A DNA stretch of 5,321 bases from Muribaculaceae bacterium (GCA_009775535.1 VSPW01000138.1:1-5321); one strand, 5' to 3'. Positions 1 through 5,321 are shown, counted from the stretch's first letter. The notes: a model not told the origin generated them from the letters alone. Numbers and translations: made by a program.

Positions 1-97
1 GGTAGAGGCAATACTTCCTGAAGATACCGTGGAAGTGGATATATGCGTAAACCATGAAGACCTTTCACGTGACATCACCATCACATTCCCGGAATGA
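1..97 (+). CDS. C-terminal end of an unrecognised protein, truncated by the window edge
   Basis: An open frame whose first complete codon is at position 2 runs for 31 codons to a TGA at 95-97. The visible end is rich in acidic residues and beta-branched residues (it contains EVDICV and ends in DITITFPE), which suggests a terminal beta-strand, but I recognise no family in so short a stretch. Its stop overlaps the birA start in the arrangement ATGA (94-97), typical of translationally coupled genes in one operon. That overlap is the main reason to call this a real gene end rather than a chance open frame. Function is unknown; a role linked to biotin or lipid metabolism cannot be concluded from adjacency alone. 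Confidence 0.6.
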   Translation, partial: VEAILPEDTVEVDICVNHEDLSRDITITFPE

Positions 98-831
98 CAC
101 CACATCCCCATATCATCAGGCTCGACAATGTGGACTCCACCAATACATACCTGTCGGGGATAGCCAGCAACAGCCCGCACGGGACATGCGTATTGGCCGA
201 CCGGCAGTCCGCCGGGCGGGGGCAACGAGGAAACACCTGGGAATCCGAACCCGGGAAAAACCTGACATTCTCCGTACTCCTGCGCCCTGACGGACTTCAT
301 GCCAGCCAGCAGTTCCGCATATCCCAAGCGGTATCGCTGGCCATCACTGATACGCTAGATGGATTCCTCCCTGAAGGAATTGAAGCAAAGGTCAAATGGC
401 CCAATGACATATACGTGGGCAACAGGAAAATATGTGGCATACTGATAGAGAATACACTCTGCGGGGCGGCCATACAACATTCAATCGCAGGAATAGGGCT
501 TAACATAAACCAACGTGATTTCCTATCCGATGCGCCAAATCCGGTATCACTTTACCAGCTTACCGGAAAGGACACATGCATCAATGATATACTGGAAGGC
601 ATATTGTCCCGTATCCTGCAACCATTTACAGACCATGACACCCTACACCACAGGTATATGTCATCGCTCTGGCGAGGAGACGGACAATATTATCCCTACT
701 CCACCCCGGACGGAAATATTTTCCAGGCGCGTATCACCTCTGTCGCACCCACCGGGCACATCACACTCAGCCCCAGACCGCCTGCCCGGCCATTGACATT
801 TGCCTTCAAGGAAGTCTCCGCAATACTGTAG
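94..831 (+). CDS. birA: Biotin--[acetyl-CoA-carboxylase] ligase, monofunctional (no DNA-binding domain)
   Basis: This 245-residue cytoplasmic enzyme activates biotin with ATP to biotinyl-5'-AMP and transfers it to a lysine of biotin carboxyl carrier proteins such as that of acetyl-CoA carboxylase. The catalytic domain begins almost at once (DNVDSTN at 11-17). It shows the biotin/adenylate-binding loop GRGQRG (41-46, followed by W49), the KWPND motif (101-105), the conserved active-site lysine in GNRKICGILIE (K112) and GIGLNIN (133-139). A small SH3-like C-terminal domain ends in FKEVSAIL. There is no N-terminal helix-turn-helix, so this is a group I ligase that should not act as the biotin-operon repressor, unlike E. 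coli BirA. The start at 94 is chosen because its ATG overlaps the upstream TGA and the catalytic fold starts right after it. There is no clear Shine-Dalgarno, as is usual in Bacteroidota. No convincing terminator follows, so some readthrough into pnp is possible. Confidence 0.95.
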   Translation: MTPHPHIIRLDNVDSTNTYLSGIASNSPHGTCVLADRQSAGRGQRGNTWESEPGKNLTFSVLLRPDGLHASQQFRISQAVSLAITDTLDGFLPEGIEAKVKWPNDIYVGNRKICGILIENTLCGAAIQHSIAGIGLNINQRDFLSDAPNPVSLYQLTGKDTCINDILEGILSRILQPFTDHDTLHHRYMSSLWRGDGQYYPYSTPDGNIFQARITSVAPTGHITLSPRPPARPLTFAFKEVSAIL

Positions 832-917
832 GGAAATACCATACAGGTCTCAATGTCCGCTTTTATGAGCATTTTGCAACAATTTAACTCGTTGAGAGCT
901 AAAGTATCAGAAAAATA

Positions 918-936
918 TTGTACCTTTGTACGATTT
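918..936 (+). promoter_or_regulatory. Probable pnp promoter (Bacteroidota -7 box TACCTTTG)
   Basis: Positions 921-928 read TACCTTTG, an exact match to the Bacteroidota -7 consensus TAnnTTTG. A transcript starting a few bases downstream (about 933-936) would have a leader of roughly 30 nt, A-rich and without room for a hairpin. The -33 element is weak: no TTTG or TTG lies 19-21 nt upstream, and the nearest TTG (892-894) is 26 nt away. The hexamer TTGTAC occurs twice around the box, at 918-923 and 926-931. The rest of the birA-pnp spacer (832-917) shows no further clear signal. Confidence 0.6.
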
Positions 937-965
937 TAAGACGAAAAAAAATATATAAACCCCTT

Positions 966-3218
966 ATGTTAAAGCCAATCAAGAAAACCATCCAGCTTCC
1001 CGACGGCCGTACCATCTCTATCGAGACCGGCAAGCTCGCAAAACAAGCTGATGGCGCTGTCGAGGTGCGCATGGGCAATACTATGCTGCTCGCAACCGTC
1101 GTGTCGGCCAAAGAAGCCGGCGAGGGCGTTGACTTCATGCCCCTACAAGTAGAGTATAAAGAGAAATTCTCATCTGCCGGACGTTTCCCCGGCGGATTCC
1201 TCAAGCGCGAAGGCCGCGCCAGCGACTATGAAATCCTCACAGCACGCCTAGTAGACCGCGTGCTACGTCCTCTCTTCCCCGAAAATTACCACGCTGACAC
1301 ATTTGTCAACATCACCATGTACTCCGCCGATGGAGTGGACATGCCTGATGCATTGGCCGGACTGGCAGCATCTGCCGCCATCGCCGTCAGCGACATACCC
1401 TTCAACGGACCTATCTCAGAGGTACGCGTGGCACGCATCGATGGTGAATTTGTCATCGACCCGACATACGAACAGCTTGAGCGCGCAGACATGGAACTTA
1501 TGGTAGGCGCAACCTACGATAACATCATGATGGTGGAAGGCGAAATGGACGAAGTCTCCGAAGCCGACCTCCTCGCAGCCCTCAAGGCAGCACATGACGC
1601 CATAAAGGACCACTGCAAGGTGCAGATGGAACTTGCCCAGGAAGTAGGCATCGCAAAACGCGAATACTGCCACGAAGTAAACGATGAGGAGCTCCGCAAG
1701 GACGTACACGAAAAATGCTACGGCAAGGCATACTCCATAGCAAAGGCCGGCTGTGCCGACAAGCATTGGCGTCAGGACAGTTTCGATGCCATCTGCCAGG
1801 AATATATCGATGCCCTTCCTGAAGAGGAACGCGACGAAAAGACACCCCTTGTAAAACGCTACTACCACGATGTGGAAAAAGAGGCTGTACGCCGTTGCAT
1901 CCTGGACGAAGGCATCCGCCTGGACGGACGCAAGACAACCGAAATCCGTCCAATATGGTGTGAAGTCGACTACCTGCCAGGACCTCATGGAGCAGCCGTG
2001 TTCACCCGTGGAGAGACACAGTCTCTTGCCACAGTGACCCTTGGCACAAAACTTGATGAAAAAATCCTTGACGATGTGCTCAACCAAGGCCGCGAGCGTT
2101 TCCTTTTACACTATAACTTCCCTCCCTTCTCTACAGGTGAGGCCAAGCCGGTACGTGGTGTAGGACGCCGTGAAATCGGACATGGCAACCTCGCCCACCG
2201 CGCCCTCAAGCGCATGTTCCCCGATGGGTTCCCTTATGTATGCCGCATCGTAAGCGACATCCTGGAAAGCAACGGGTCATCGTCAATGGCGACAGTATGC
2301 GCAGGCACATTGGCCCTCCTTGATGCCGGCGTCAAAATGAAACGCCCCGTCAGCGGCATCGCCATGGGCCTTATCACTGACACAGCAAGCGGCAAATACG
2401 CTGTACTCAGCGACATATTAGGCGATGAGGACCACCTTGGCGACATGGACTTCAAGGTGACAGGTACAGTCGACGGCATCACAGCCACACAAATGGACAT
2501 AAAGTGCGACGGACTAAGCTACGAGATACTCGAACGCGCCCTCAACCAAGCCAGGGAAGGACGCCTGCACATCCTGAACAAGATAAGCGAGACAATACCC
2601 GCACCACGCGAAGACTTCAAGCCCCACGTACCGCGCATAGAGACCCTCCTCATTCCCAAGGACCTCATCGGAGCTGTAATCGGCCCGGGCGGAAAGATCA
2701 TCCAGGGCATCCAGGAAGCATCCGGCGCCACAGTAAGCATCGATGAGATCGCAGAAGGAGGCTACATCGAAGTCGCAGCCGCAAACAAGGCATCGATCGA
2801 CAAGGCAATGGAAATGATACGCGCAATTGTCGCACAGCCCGAAGAAGGCACTGTATACACCGGCAAGATCTCCTCAATAATGGAATTCGGCGCATTTGTA
2901 GAGTTCATGCCAAACCGCGATGGCCTGCTCCATATCTCCGAGATCTCATGGGAACGCCTGCCCGACATGGAAGCATCAGGCCTCCACGAAGGCGACACCA
3001 TCACAGTGAAGCTCATAGAAATCGATAAGAAATCAGGCAAATACCGTCTGTCAATGCGTGCACTCCAGGAAAAGCCGGAAGGATACGTCGAACCGCAACG
3101 CCAGCCCCGCGGCGAACGTGGGCCAAGGCGCGAAGGCGACCGTCCGCGCGGAGACCGCGGGCCACGCCGTGACGGAGACCGCGGACCGCGACGCGACCGT
3201 GGACCACGCCACGAATAA
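966..3218 (+). CDS. pnp: Polynucleotide phosphorylase (polyribonucleotide nucleotidyltransferase)
   Basis: PNPase degrades RNA 3'-5' by phosphorolysis, releasing nucleoside diphosphates, and can run in reverse to add 3' tails; it works as a ring-shaped trimer in the cytoplasm. From the ATG at 966 the protein is 750 residues. Domains in order: first RNase PH domain (about 10-145, with FLKREGR at 78-84 in the RNA-contacting loop), a helical linker (about 165-310), the catalytic second RNase PH domain (about 320-545), a KH domain (about 556-620, GPGGK at 573-577) and an S1 domain (about 626-698). Active-site features are present: RREIGHG (401-407), SNGSSSMA (435-442) and DEDHLGDMDFK (487-497), where D489, D495 and K497 match E. 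coli D486, D492 and K494. Residues 711-750 form a basic low-complexity tail beyond the S1 domain. An in-frame TTG at 918 would add 16 codons, but those overlie the -7 promoter box and do not resemble the family, whereas MLKPIKKTIQLPDGR fits the usual N-terminus. The upstream neighbour is birA rather than rpsO, the usual neighbour in E. coli. Confidence 0.97.
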   Translation: MLKPIKKTIQLPDGRTISIETGKLAKQADGAVEVRMGNTMLLATVVSAKEAGEGVDFMPLQVEYKEKFSSAGRFPGGFLKREGRASDYEILTARLVDRVLRPLFPENYHADTFVNITMYSADGVDMPDALAGLAASAAIAVSDIPFNGPISEVRVARIDGEFVIDPTYEQLERADMELMVGATYDNIMMVEGEMDEVSEADLLAALKAAHDAIKDHCKVQMELAQEVGIAKREYCHEVNDEELRKDVHEKCYGKAYSIAKAGCADKHWRQDSFDAICQEYIDALPEEERDEKTPLVKRYYHDVEKEAVRRCILDEGIRLDGRKTTEIRPIWCEVDYLPGPHGAAVFTRGETQSLATVTLGTKLDEKILDDVLNQGRERFLLHYNFPPFSTGEAKPVRGVGRREIGHGNLAHRALKRMFPDGFPYVCRIVSDILESNGSSSMATVCAGTLALLDAGVKMKRPVSGIAMGLITDTASGKYAVLSDILGDEDHLGDMDFKVTGTVDGITATQMDIKCDGLSYEILERALNQAREGRLHILNKISETIPAPREDFKPHVPRIETLLIPKDLIGAVIGPGGKIIQGIQEASGATVSIDEIAEGGYIEVAAANKASIDKAMEMIRAIVAQPEEGTVYTGKISSIMEFGAFVEFMPNRDGLLHISEISWERLPDMEASGLHEGDTITVKLIEIDKKSGKYRLSMRALQEKPEGYVEPQRQPRGERGPRREGDRPRGDRGPRRDGDRGPRRDRGPRHE
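3096..3215 (+). repeat. Imperfect in-frame repeats encoding the Arg/Gly-rich PNPase tail
   Basis: This stretch encodes PNPase residues 711-750. The tail contains four copies of RGPR (starting at residues 718, 731, 739 and 745), three of them RGPRR, interspersed with GD and EGD. By count, 15 of 40 residues are arginine, 8 glycine, 8 acidic and 6 proline, with no hydrophobic residue, so it should be disordered. At DNA level GGAGACCGCGG occurs at 3150-3160 and again at 3174-3184, a 24-nt (8-codon) spacing that suggests growth by in-frame duplication. By analogy with RGG-type tails it may bind RNA; that is inference. Confidence 0.85.
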
Positions 3219-3231
3219 GCGCTAAAAAAAC

Positions 3232-3293
3232 AAAAAAAGCGTGCGCCCCCTGCAATGCAGCGACCGCTGTAAGGGACAGGGCGCACGTTTTTT
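3232..3293 (+). terminator. Strong compound intrinsic terminator after pnp
   Basis: The arms CGTGCGCCC (3240-3248) and GGGCGCACG (3279-3287) pair perfectly over 9 bp and are followed by six T (3288-3293). The A-run before the left arm (3232-3238) can pair with the T-run and lengthen the stem. The 30-nt apical region is itself structured: CAGC (3258-3261) pairs with GCTG (3266-3269) around the tetraloop GACC, and CCCT (3248-3251) can alternatively pair with AGGG (3272-3275). It begins about 20 nt after the pnp stop and separates pnp from the next operon. Confidence 0.93.
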
Positions 3294-3294
3294 A

Positions 3295-3310
3295 TGCCAA
3301 AAACTTGGCA
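3295..3310. repeat. Inverted repeat overlapping the -33 box of the DUF177 operon promoter
   Basis: TGCCAA (3295-3300) and TTGGCA (3305-3310) form a perfect 6-bp inverted repeat around the spacer AAAC. The right arm contains the TTG (3305-3307) taken as the -33 element. It could be an operator half-site pair or a small hairpin trailing the pnp terminator; the sequence alone does not decide. Confidence 0.5.
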
Positions 3311-3335
3311 ATATGGCAGATAATCTATAACTTTG
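3305..3335 (+). promoter_or_regulatory. Promoter of the DUF177-rpmF-fabH operon
   Basis: The -7 box TAACTTTG (3328-3335) matches the Bacteroidota consensus TAnnTTTG exactly, and TTG at 3305-3307 supplies a -33 element with a 20-nt spacer, inside the 19-21 nt seen for this sigma factor. Transcription would start near 3340, giving a short leader of about 20 nt before the ATG at 3360. Its position directly behind the pnp terminator supports a new transcription unit. Both elements lie within inverted repeats (3295-3310 and 3329-3342), which may be relevant to regulation. Confidence 0.8.
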
Positions 3336-3342
3336 CAAAGTT
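3329..3342. repeat. Perfect 14-bp palindrome on the -7 box
   Basis: AACTTTGCAAAGTT (3329-3342) equals its own reverse complement and covers most of the -7 box and the predicted start region. A palindrome here is a plausible dimer-binding operator. A caution is that TTTG followed by CA is common after Bacteroidota -7 boxes, so part of the symmetry may come from the promoter consensus itself. Confidence 0.5.
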
Positions 3343-3359
3343 TTTCAAGCAATTAAGTA

Positions 3360-3947
3360 ATGGGAAAGTTCACAGCATTCAAGGTGCAGCTTAAAAGCCT
3401 TCCCCAAGGGATACACGAATTTGAGTACCACTTGGACAAGACTTTCTTTGCCAATATGGAAAGTACAGACATCCATGATGCCGACATCCGCGTACATCTC
3501 ACACTAAACTATAAGGCTGACATATACGACCTTGCCTTCAAGATAGATGGAGATGTCACCCTATTGTGTGACCGCTGCCTTGACGACCTGCATTTCCCCA
3601 TTGACACTGCCTACCACATAGCCGTAAAATATGGTGATGACTATGATGACTCGTCAGACGACCTGTTGGTCATACCAGAAAGCGACAATTACCTCAACGT
3701 GGCATACATGCTTTACGACACGGTTGCGCTCTCCATCCCCTTGAAGCACGTGCACCCTGCCGGAAAATGCAACAGGCAGATGTCCGCAATGCTCAAAAAA
3801 CACTCCGCCCGCGGCGGAGAAGATGATGTCCTTGCCGATGAACTCATCGACGAGATCGACAACATCGAAATGGAACAGCAAAACGGAGGCAACGCCACAG
3901 ACTCCCGGTGGGACGCACTGAAAGGCTTCAATCCAGACAACGAATAA
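3360..3947 (+). CDS. DUF177 / YceD-family protein encoded upstream of rpmF
   Basis: This 195-residue protein belongs to the DUF177 (YceD) family, which in bacteria and plastids is encoded beside rpmF or linked to 23S rRNA accumulation and large-subunit assembly. Visible signatures are CDRCLD (70-75) with a CxxC pair (C70, C73), VHPAGKCN (131-138, with H132 and C137), and the C-terminal DSRWDALKGF (181-190), all typical of Bacteroidota members. The two Cys and the later His/Cys could form a metal site, but this is only an inference. Acidic runs (GDDYDDSSDD at 92-101 and 154-172) give a strongly acidic protein, as expected for a partner of basic RNA-binding proteins. There is no signal peptide or membrane segment, so it is cytoplasmic. 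It is first in the operon, 30 nt before rpmF. Confidence 0.9.
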   Translation: MGKFTAFKVQLKSLPQGIHEFEYHLDKTFFANMESTDIHDADIRVHLTLNYKADIYDLAFKIDGDVTLLCDRCLDDLHFPIDTAYHIAVKYGDDYDDSSDDLLVIPESDNYLNVAYMLYDTVALSIPLKHVHPAGKCNRQMSAMLKKHSARGGEDDVLADELIDEIDNIEMEQQNGGNATDSRWDALKGFNPDNE

Positions 3948-3977
3948 AACAAACAACAAAATAAACATAAAAAAGAA
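3948..3977 (+). promoter_or_regulatory. A-rich translation-initiation leader of rpmF
   Basis: The 30 nt between the DUF177 stop and the rpmF ATG are almost all A with scattered C and T, and contain only one G. There is no Shine-Dalgarno. An unstructured A-rich leader is characteristic of highly translated genes in Bacteroidota, where initiation relies little on anti-SD pairing. I see no -7 box here, so rpmF should be cotranscribed with the gene before it. Confidence 0.55.
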
Positions 3978-4163
3978 ATGGCACATCCTAAACGCAAACA
4001 ATCAAAGACCCGCACCGCAAAGCGCAGAACTCACGACAAGGCAGTAGCCCCTACATTGGCAGTATGCCCTAACTGCGGCGCATGGCACGTTTACCACACT
4101 GTATGCGGTGAATGTGGATACTATCGTGGACGCATCGCCATCGAAAAGAGCGAAGCCATCTAA
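3978..4163 (+). CDS. rpmF: 50S ribosomal protein L32 (zinc-binding type)
   Basis: The 61-residue basic protein is a component of the large ribosomal subunit near the peptidyl-transferase end of 23S rRNA. The N-terminus MAHPKRKQSKTRT and the following KRRTHDKA are diagnostic of Bacteroidota L32. It keeps all four zinc ligands as two CxxC pairs, C30/C33 (CPNC) and C43/C46 (CGEC), so it is the zinc-containing (C+) form rather than the zinc-independent paralogue made under zinc limitation. Length is normal and the start is unambiguous. It lies between the DUF177 gene and fabH, the usual linkage of L32 with fatty acid synthesis genes. Confidence 0.98.
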   Translation: MAHPKRKQSKTRTAKRRTHDKAVAPTLAVCPNCGAWHVYHTVCGECGYYRGRIAIEKSEAI

Positions 4164-4168
4164 TCAGG

Positions 4169-4186
4169 CCGGCACAACCGGCACAA
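4169..4186 (+). repeat. Tandem 9-bp repeat just after rpmF
   Basis: CCGGCACAA occurs twice in direct succession (4169-4177 and 4178-4186), starting 6 nt after the rpmF stop and 4 nt before the hairpin at 4191. Two perfect copies in a non-coding spacer may be a slipped-strand duplication or a pair of protein-binding sites; nothing else in the window matches it. Confidence 0.7.
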
Positions 4187-4190
4187 TACC

Positions 4191-4243
4191 ATTCGCAGGA
4201 CGCCACGGCGGCTGAAACACAGCTCCAACGGGCGTCCGCGAAT
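4191..4243 (+). other. Long stem-loop in the rpmF-fabH spacer (attenuator, processing or mRNA-stability element)
   Basis: The arms ATTCGC-A-GGACGCC (4191-4204) and GGCGTCC-GCGAAT (4231-4243) pair over 13 bp with one bulged A (4197). The 26-nt apex holds an inner hairpin, GCTG (4211-4214) with CAGC (4220-4223) around AAACA, which can be extended by G4207-C4226 and G4208-C4225. Only three T follow the right arm (4243-4245), so it is not a good intrinsic terminator. It sits 27 nt after the rpmF stop and 45 nt before fabH, where it could lower fabH expression relative to rpmF or protect the rpmF transcript end from 3' exonucleases. Confidence 0.75.
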
Positions 4244-4288
4244 TTACACTTTACACCACAGCGAAAACCTAAAATACGACAAAGGTAT

Positions 4289-5275
4289 ATGTTGAACGCT
4301 CGCATCTCCGGAATTGCATCATACGTCCCGGATGACATCCTTGACAATGACATGCTTTCCAAAATGGTCGATACCAACGATGAATGGATAACGACCCGAG
4401 TTGGAATCAAGACCCGCCACATCCTAAAGAAAGAAGGGGCAGGATCATCATACATGGGCGCAATCGCCGTAAACCGGCTTTTGGAGTCGACAGGCGCAAA
4501 AGCAGATGAAATAGACCTCATCATATGCGCTACATCAAATCCAGACTACCGATTCCCTTCGACAGGCTCAATAATAGCCCACGATTGCGGACTCACGAAC
4601 GCATACGCCTATGATATCCAGGCCGCATGCGCAGGATTCCTTGTATCACTGCAGGATGCCACAGCCTACATACGCTCAGGCATGTACAAGAAAGTGATAG
4701 TAGTGGCTGCCGAGATGATGTCATCCATGACCAACTACAACGACCGTACCACATGCCCGCTTTTCGGCGATGCAGCAGCGGCTGTGCTTGTCGAACCCAC
4801 CACACAGGAAGGCGTAGGGGTCATCGACGGGGAATTCCATGTCAACGGTGAAGGCCTTCCCCACCTGATAATGAAAGCAGGCGGATCAGTCCTGCCGGCA
4901 TCCCATGAAACAGTCGATGCAAGCGAGCATTTCGTATATCAGGAAGGACGGCACGTATACAAACATGCAGTAACCGACATGCTTGAATCATCCCTGTCGG
5001 TAATGCAGCGCAACGGCCTTACTGTCGATGATGTGGACTACCTCATACCCCACCAGGCCAACCTGCGCATAATAGAGGCCGTTTCTGACCGCGCGAAGTT
5101 CCCGGCAGAGAAAGTCCTTGTCAACATCCAGAAATACGGCAACACTTCAGCCGCATCCATACCCCTCTGCATCGATGAACACAAAAACCAGCTGAAGAAG
5201 GGCGACAAGCTCATCCTCACCGCTTTCGGTGCAGGCTTCACATGGGGTGCGATGTACATTGTATGGGATATCTGA
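4289..5275 (+). CDS. fabH: 3-oxoacyl-[acyl-carrier-protein] synthase III (beta-ketoacyl-ACP synthase III)
   Basis: FabH starts each fatty acid chain in the cytoplasm by condensing an acyl-CoA primer (acetyl-CoA or, in branched-chain producers, branched acyl-CoA) with malonyl-ACP. The 328-residue protein has a complete thiolase-fold catalytic triad: C114 in QAACAGF (111-117), H255 in IPHQAN (253-258) and N285 in YGNTSAAS (283-290). Other family marks are WITTRVGI (33-40) for CoA binding, FGDAAAAVLVE (159-169) and GAGFTWG (314-320). The ATG at 4289 is preferred because MLNARISGIASYVPD matches the family N-terminus. The frame stays open back to an ATG at 4112, but that 59-residue extension would overlap rpmF and resembles nothing. 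An AAAGG lies only 3 nt before the start, too close for a normal Shine-Dalgarno. No separate + strand promoter is seen, so it depends on the upstream operon promoter. Bacteroidota make many iso/anteiso fatty acids, so a branched primer is plausible but cannot be read from these motifs. Confidence 0.97.
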   Translation: MLNARISGIASYVPDDILDNDMLSKMVDTNDEWITTRVGIKTRHILKKEGAGSSYMGAIAVNRLLESTGAKADEIDLIICATSNPDYRFPSTGSIIAHDCGLTNAYAYDIQAACAGFLVSLQDATAYIRSGMYKKVIVVAAEMMSSMTNYNDRTTCPLFGDAAAAVLVEPTTQEGVGVIDGEFHVNGEGLPHLIMKAGGSVLPASHETVDASEHFVYQEGRHVYKHAVTDMLESSLSVMQRNGLTVDDVDYLIPHQANLRIIEAVSDRAKFPAEKVLVNIQKYGNTSAASIPLCIDEHKNQLKKGDKLILTAFGAGFTWGAMYIVWDI

Positions 5276-5321
5276 TTCCCATCCCAGAGATAAAAATATA
5301 TAAAAATAGCATCTATACAGG
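5276..5321 (+). other. AT-rich spacer after fabH, no gene seen
   Basis: The final 46 nt have no hairpin with a T-run, hence no visible terminator. TAAAAATA is repeated at a 10-nt interval (5291-5298 and 5301-5308), giving an A-rich stretch like the leaders before other genes here. It is probably the leader of a further cotranscribed gene beyond the window; in some Bacteroidales the GTPase gene era follows fabH, but that cannot be confirmed here. Confidence 0.4.

Noticed and set aside
871..894. CAAC...GTTG in the birA-pnp spacer as a terminator for birA
   Set aside because: Only a 4-bp stem with a 10-nt loop and no T-run; too weak to call.
918..965. A 16-codon N-terminal extension of pnp from a TTG start
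   Set aside because: It overlies the -7 promoter box TACCTTTG at 921-928, is A-rich and unlike PNPase N-termini; the ATG at 966 gives the standard start.
1416..2087. Long minus-strand open frame (223 codons) opposite pnp
   Set aside because: It lies wholly antisense to the conserved catalytic core of PNPase, and its translation shows no recognisable domain; it is a shadow of the strong codon bias.
2762..3352. Minus-strand open frame (196 codons) across the pnp 3' end and terminator
   Set aside because: It reads through the terminator hairpin and the complement of the Arg-rich repeats, giving low-complexity sequence with no family resemblance.
4191..4250. The rpmF-fabH hairpin as an ordinary intrinsic terminator
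   Set aside because: Only three T follow the stem and no promoter for fabH is seen after it, so full termination would leave fabH unexpressed.
4280..4287. CAAAGGTA, a reverse-strand TACCTTTG that could be an antisense -7 box before fabH
   Set aside because: No TTG is found 19-21 nt upstream on the minus strand and there is no minus-strand gene for it to serve; it is probably chance.
4112..4288. A 59-residue N-terminal extension of fabH beginning inside rpmF
   Set aside because: It overlaps the real rpmF gene in another frame, crosses the hairpin spacer and has no FabH similarity; the frame is open by chance.

Overview
The window is a block of conserved housekeeping genes, all on the + strand, from a member of the Bacteroidota, most likely order Bacteroidales. 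The evidence is the protein signatures (a PNPase, L32 and DUF177 protein of Bacteroidales character), the lack of good Shine-Dalgarno sequences with A-rich leaders instead, and two exact matches to the Bacteroidota -7 promoter box TAnnTTTG. Moderately GC-rich coding sequence with AT-rich spacers would fit a Muribaculaceae-like gut bacterium, but the family assignment is only an inference.

Layout. Positions 1-97 hold the last 31 codons of an unrecognised gene whose stop overlaps the start of birA (ATGA, 94-97). birA (94-831) encodes a biotin-protein ligase without the DNA-binding domain. A 134-nt spacer carries a probable promoter for pnp (966-3218), which encodes polynucleotide phosphorylase with an unusual arginine/glycine-rich repeat tail. 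A strong compound intrinsic terminator (about 3232-3293) ends that unit. Directly after it a well-spaced promoter (TTG, 20 nt, TAACTTTG), in which two small inverted repeats cover the two promoter elements, starts a second operon: a DUF177/YceD-family gene (3360-3947), rpmF (3978-4163, zinc-type ribosomal protein L32) and fabH (4289-5275, 3-ketoacyl-ACP synthase III). The 125-nt rpmF-fabH spacer has a 9-bp tandem repeat and a 13-bp stem-loop that no gene explains. The last 46 nt are AT-rich, with no gene seen.

How the genes work together. DUF177-rpmF-fabH is a known linkage between ribosome assembly and the initiation of fatty acid synthesis; here no plsX lies between rpmF and fabH. BirA supplies biotinylated carrier protein to acetyl-CoA carboxylase, whose product malonyl-CoA, once loaded on ACP, is the extender used by FabH. 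PNPase is the general 3'-5' RNA-degrading enzyme.

I see no mobile element, CRISPR array, tRNA, rRNA or defence system. The most interesting signals are non-coding: the hairpin between rpmF and fabH, the doubly palindromic operon promoter, and the compound pnp terminator. Among the proteins, the PNPase tail stands out.
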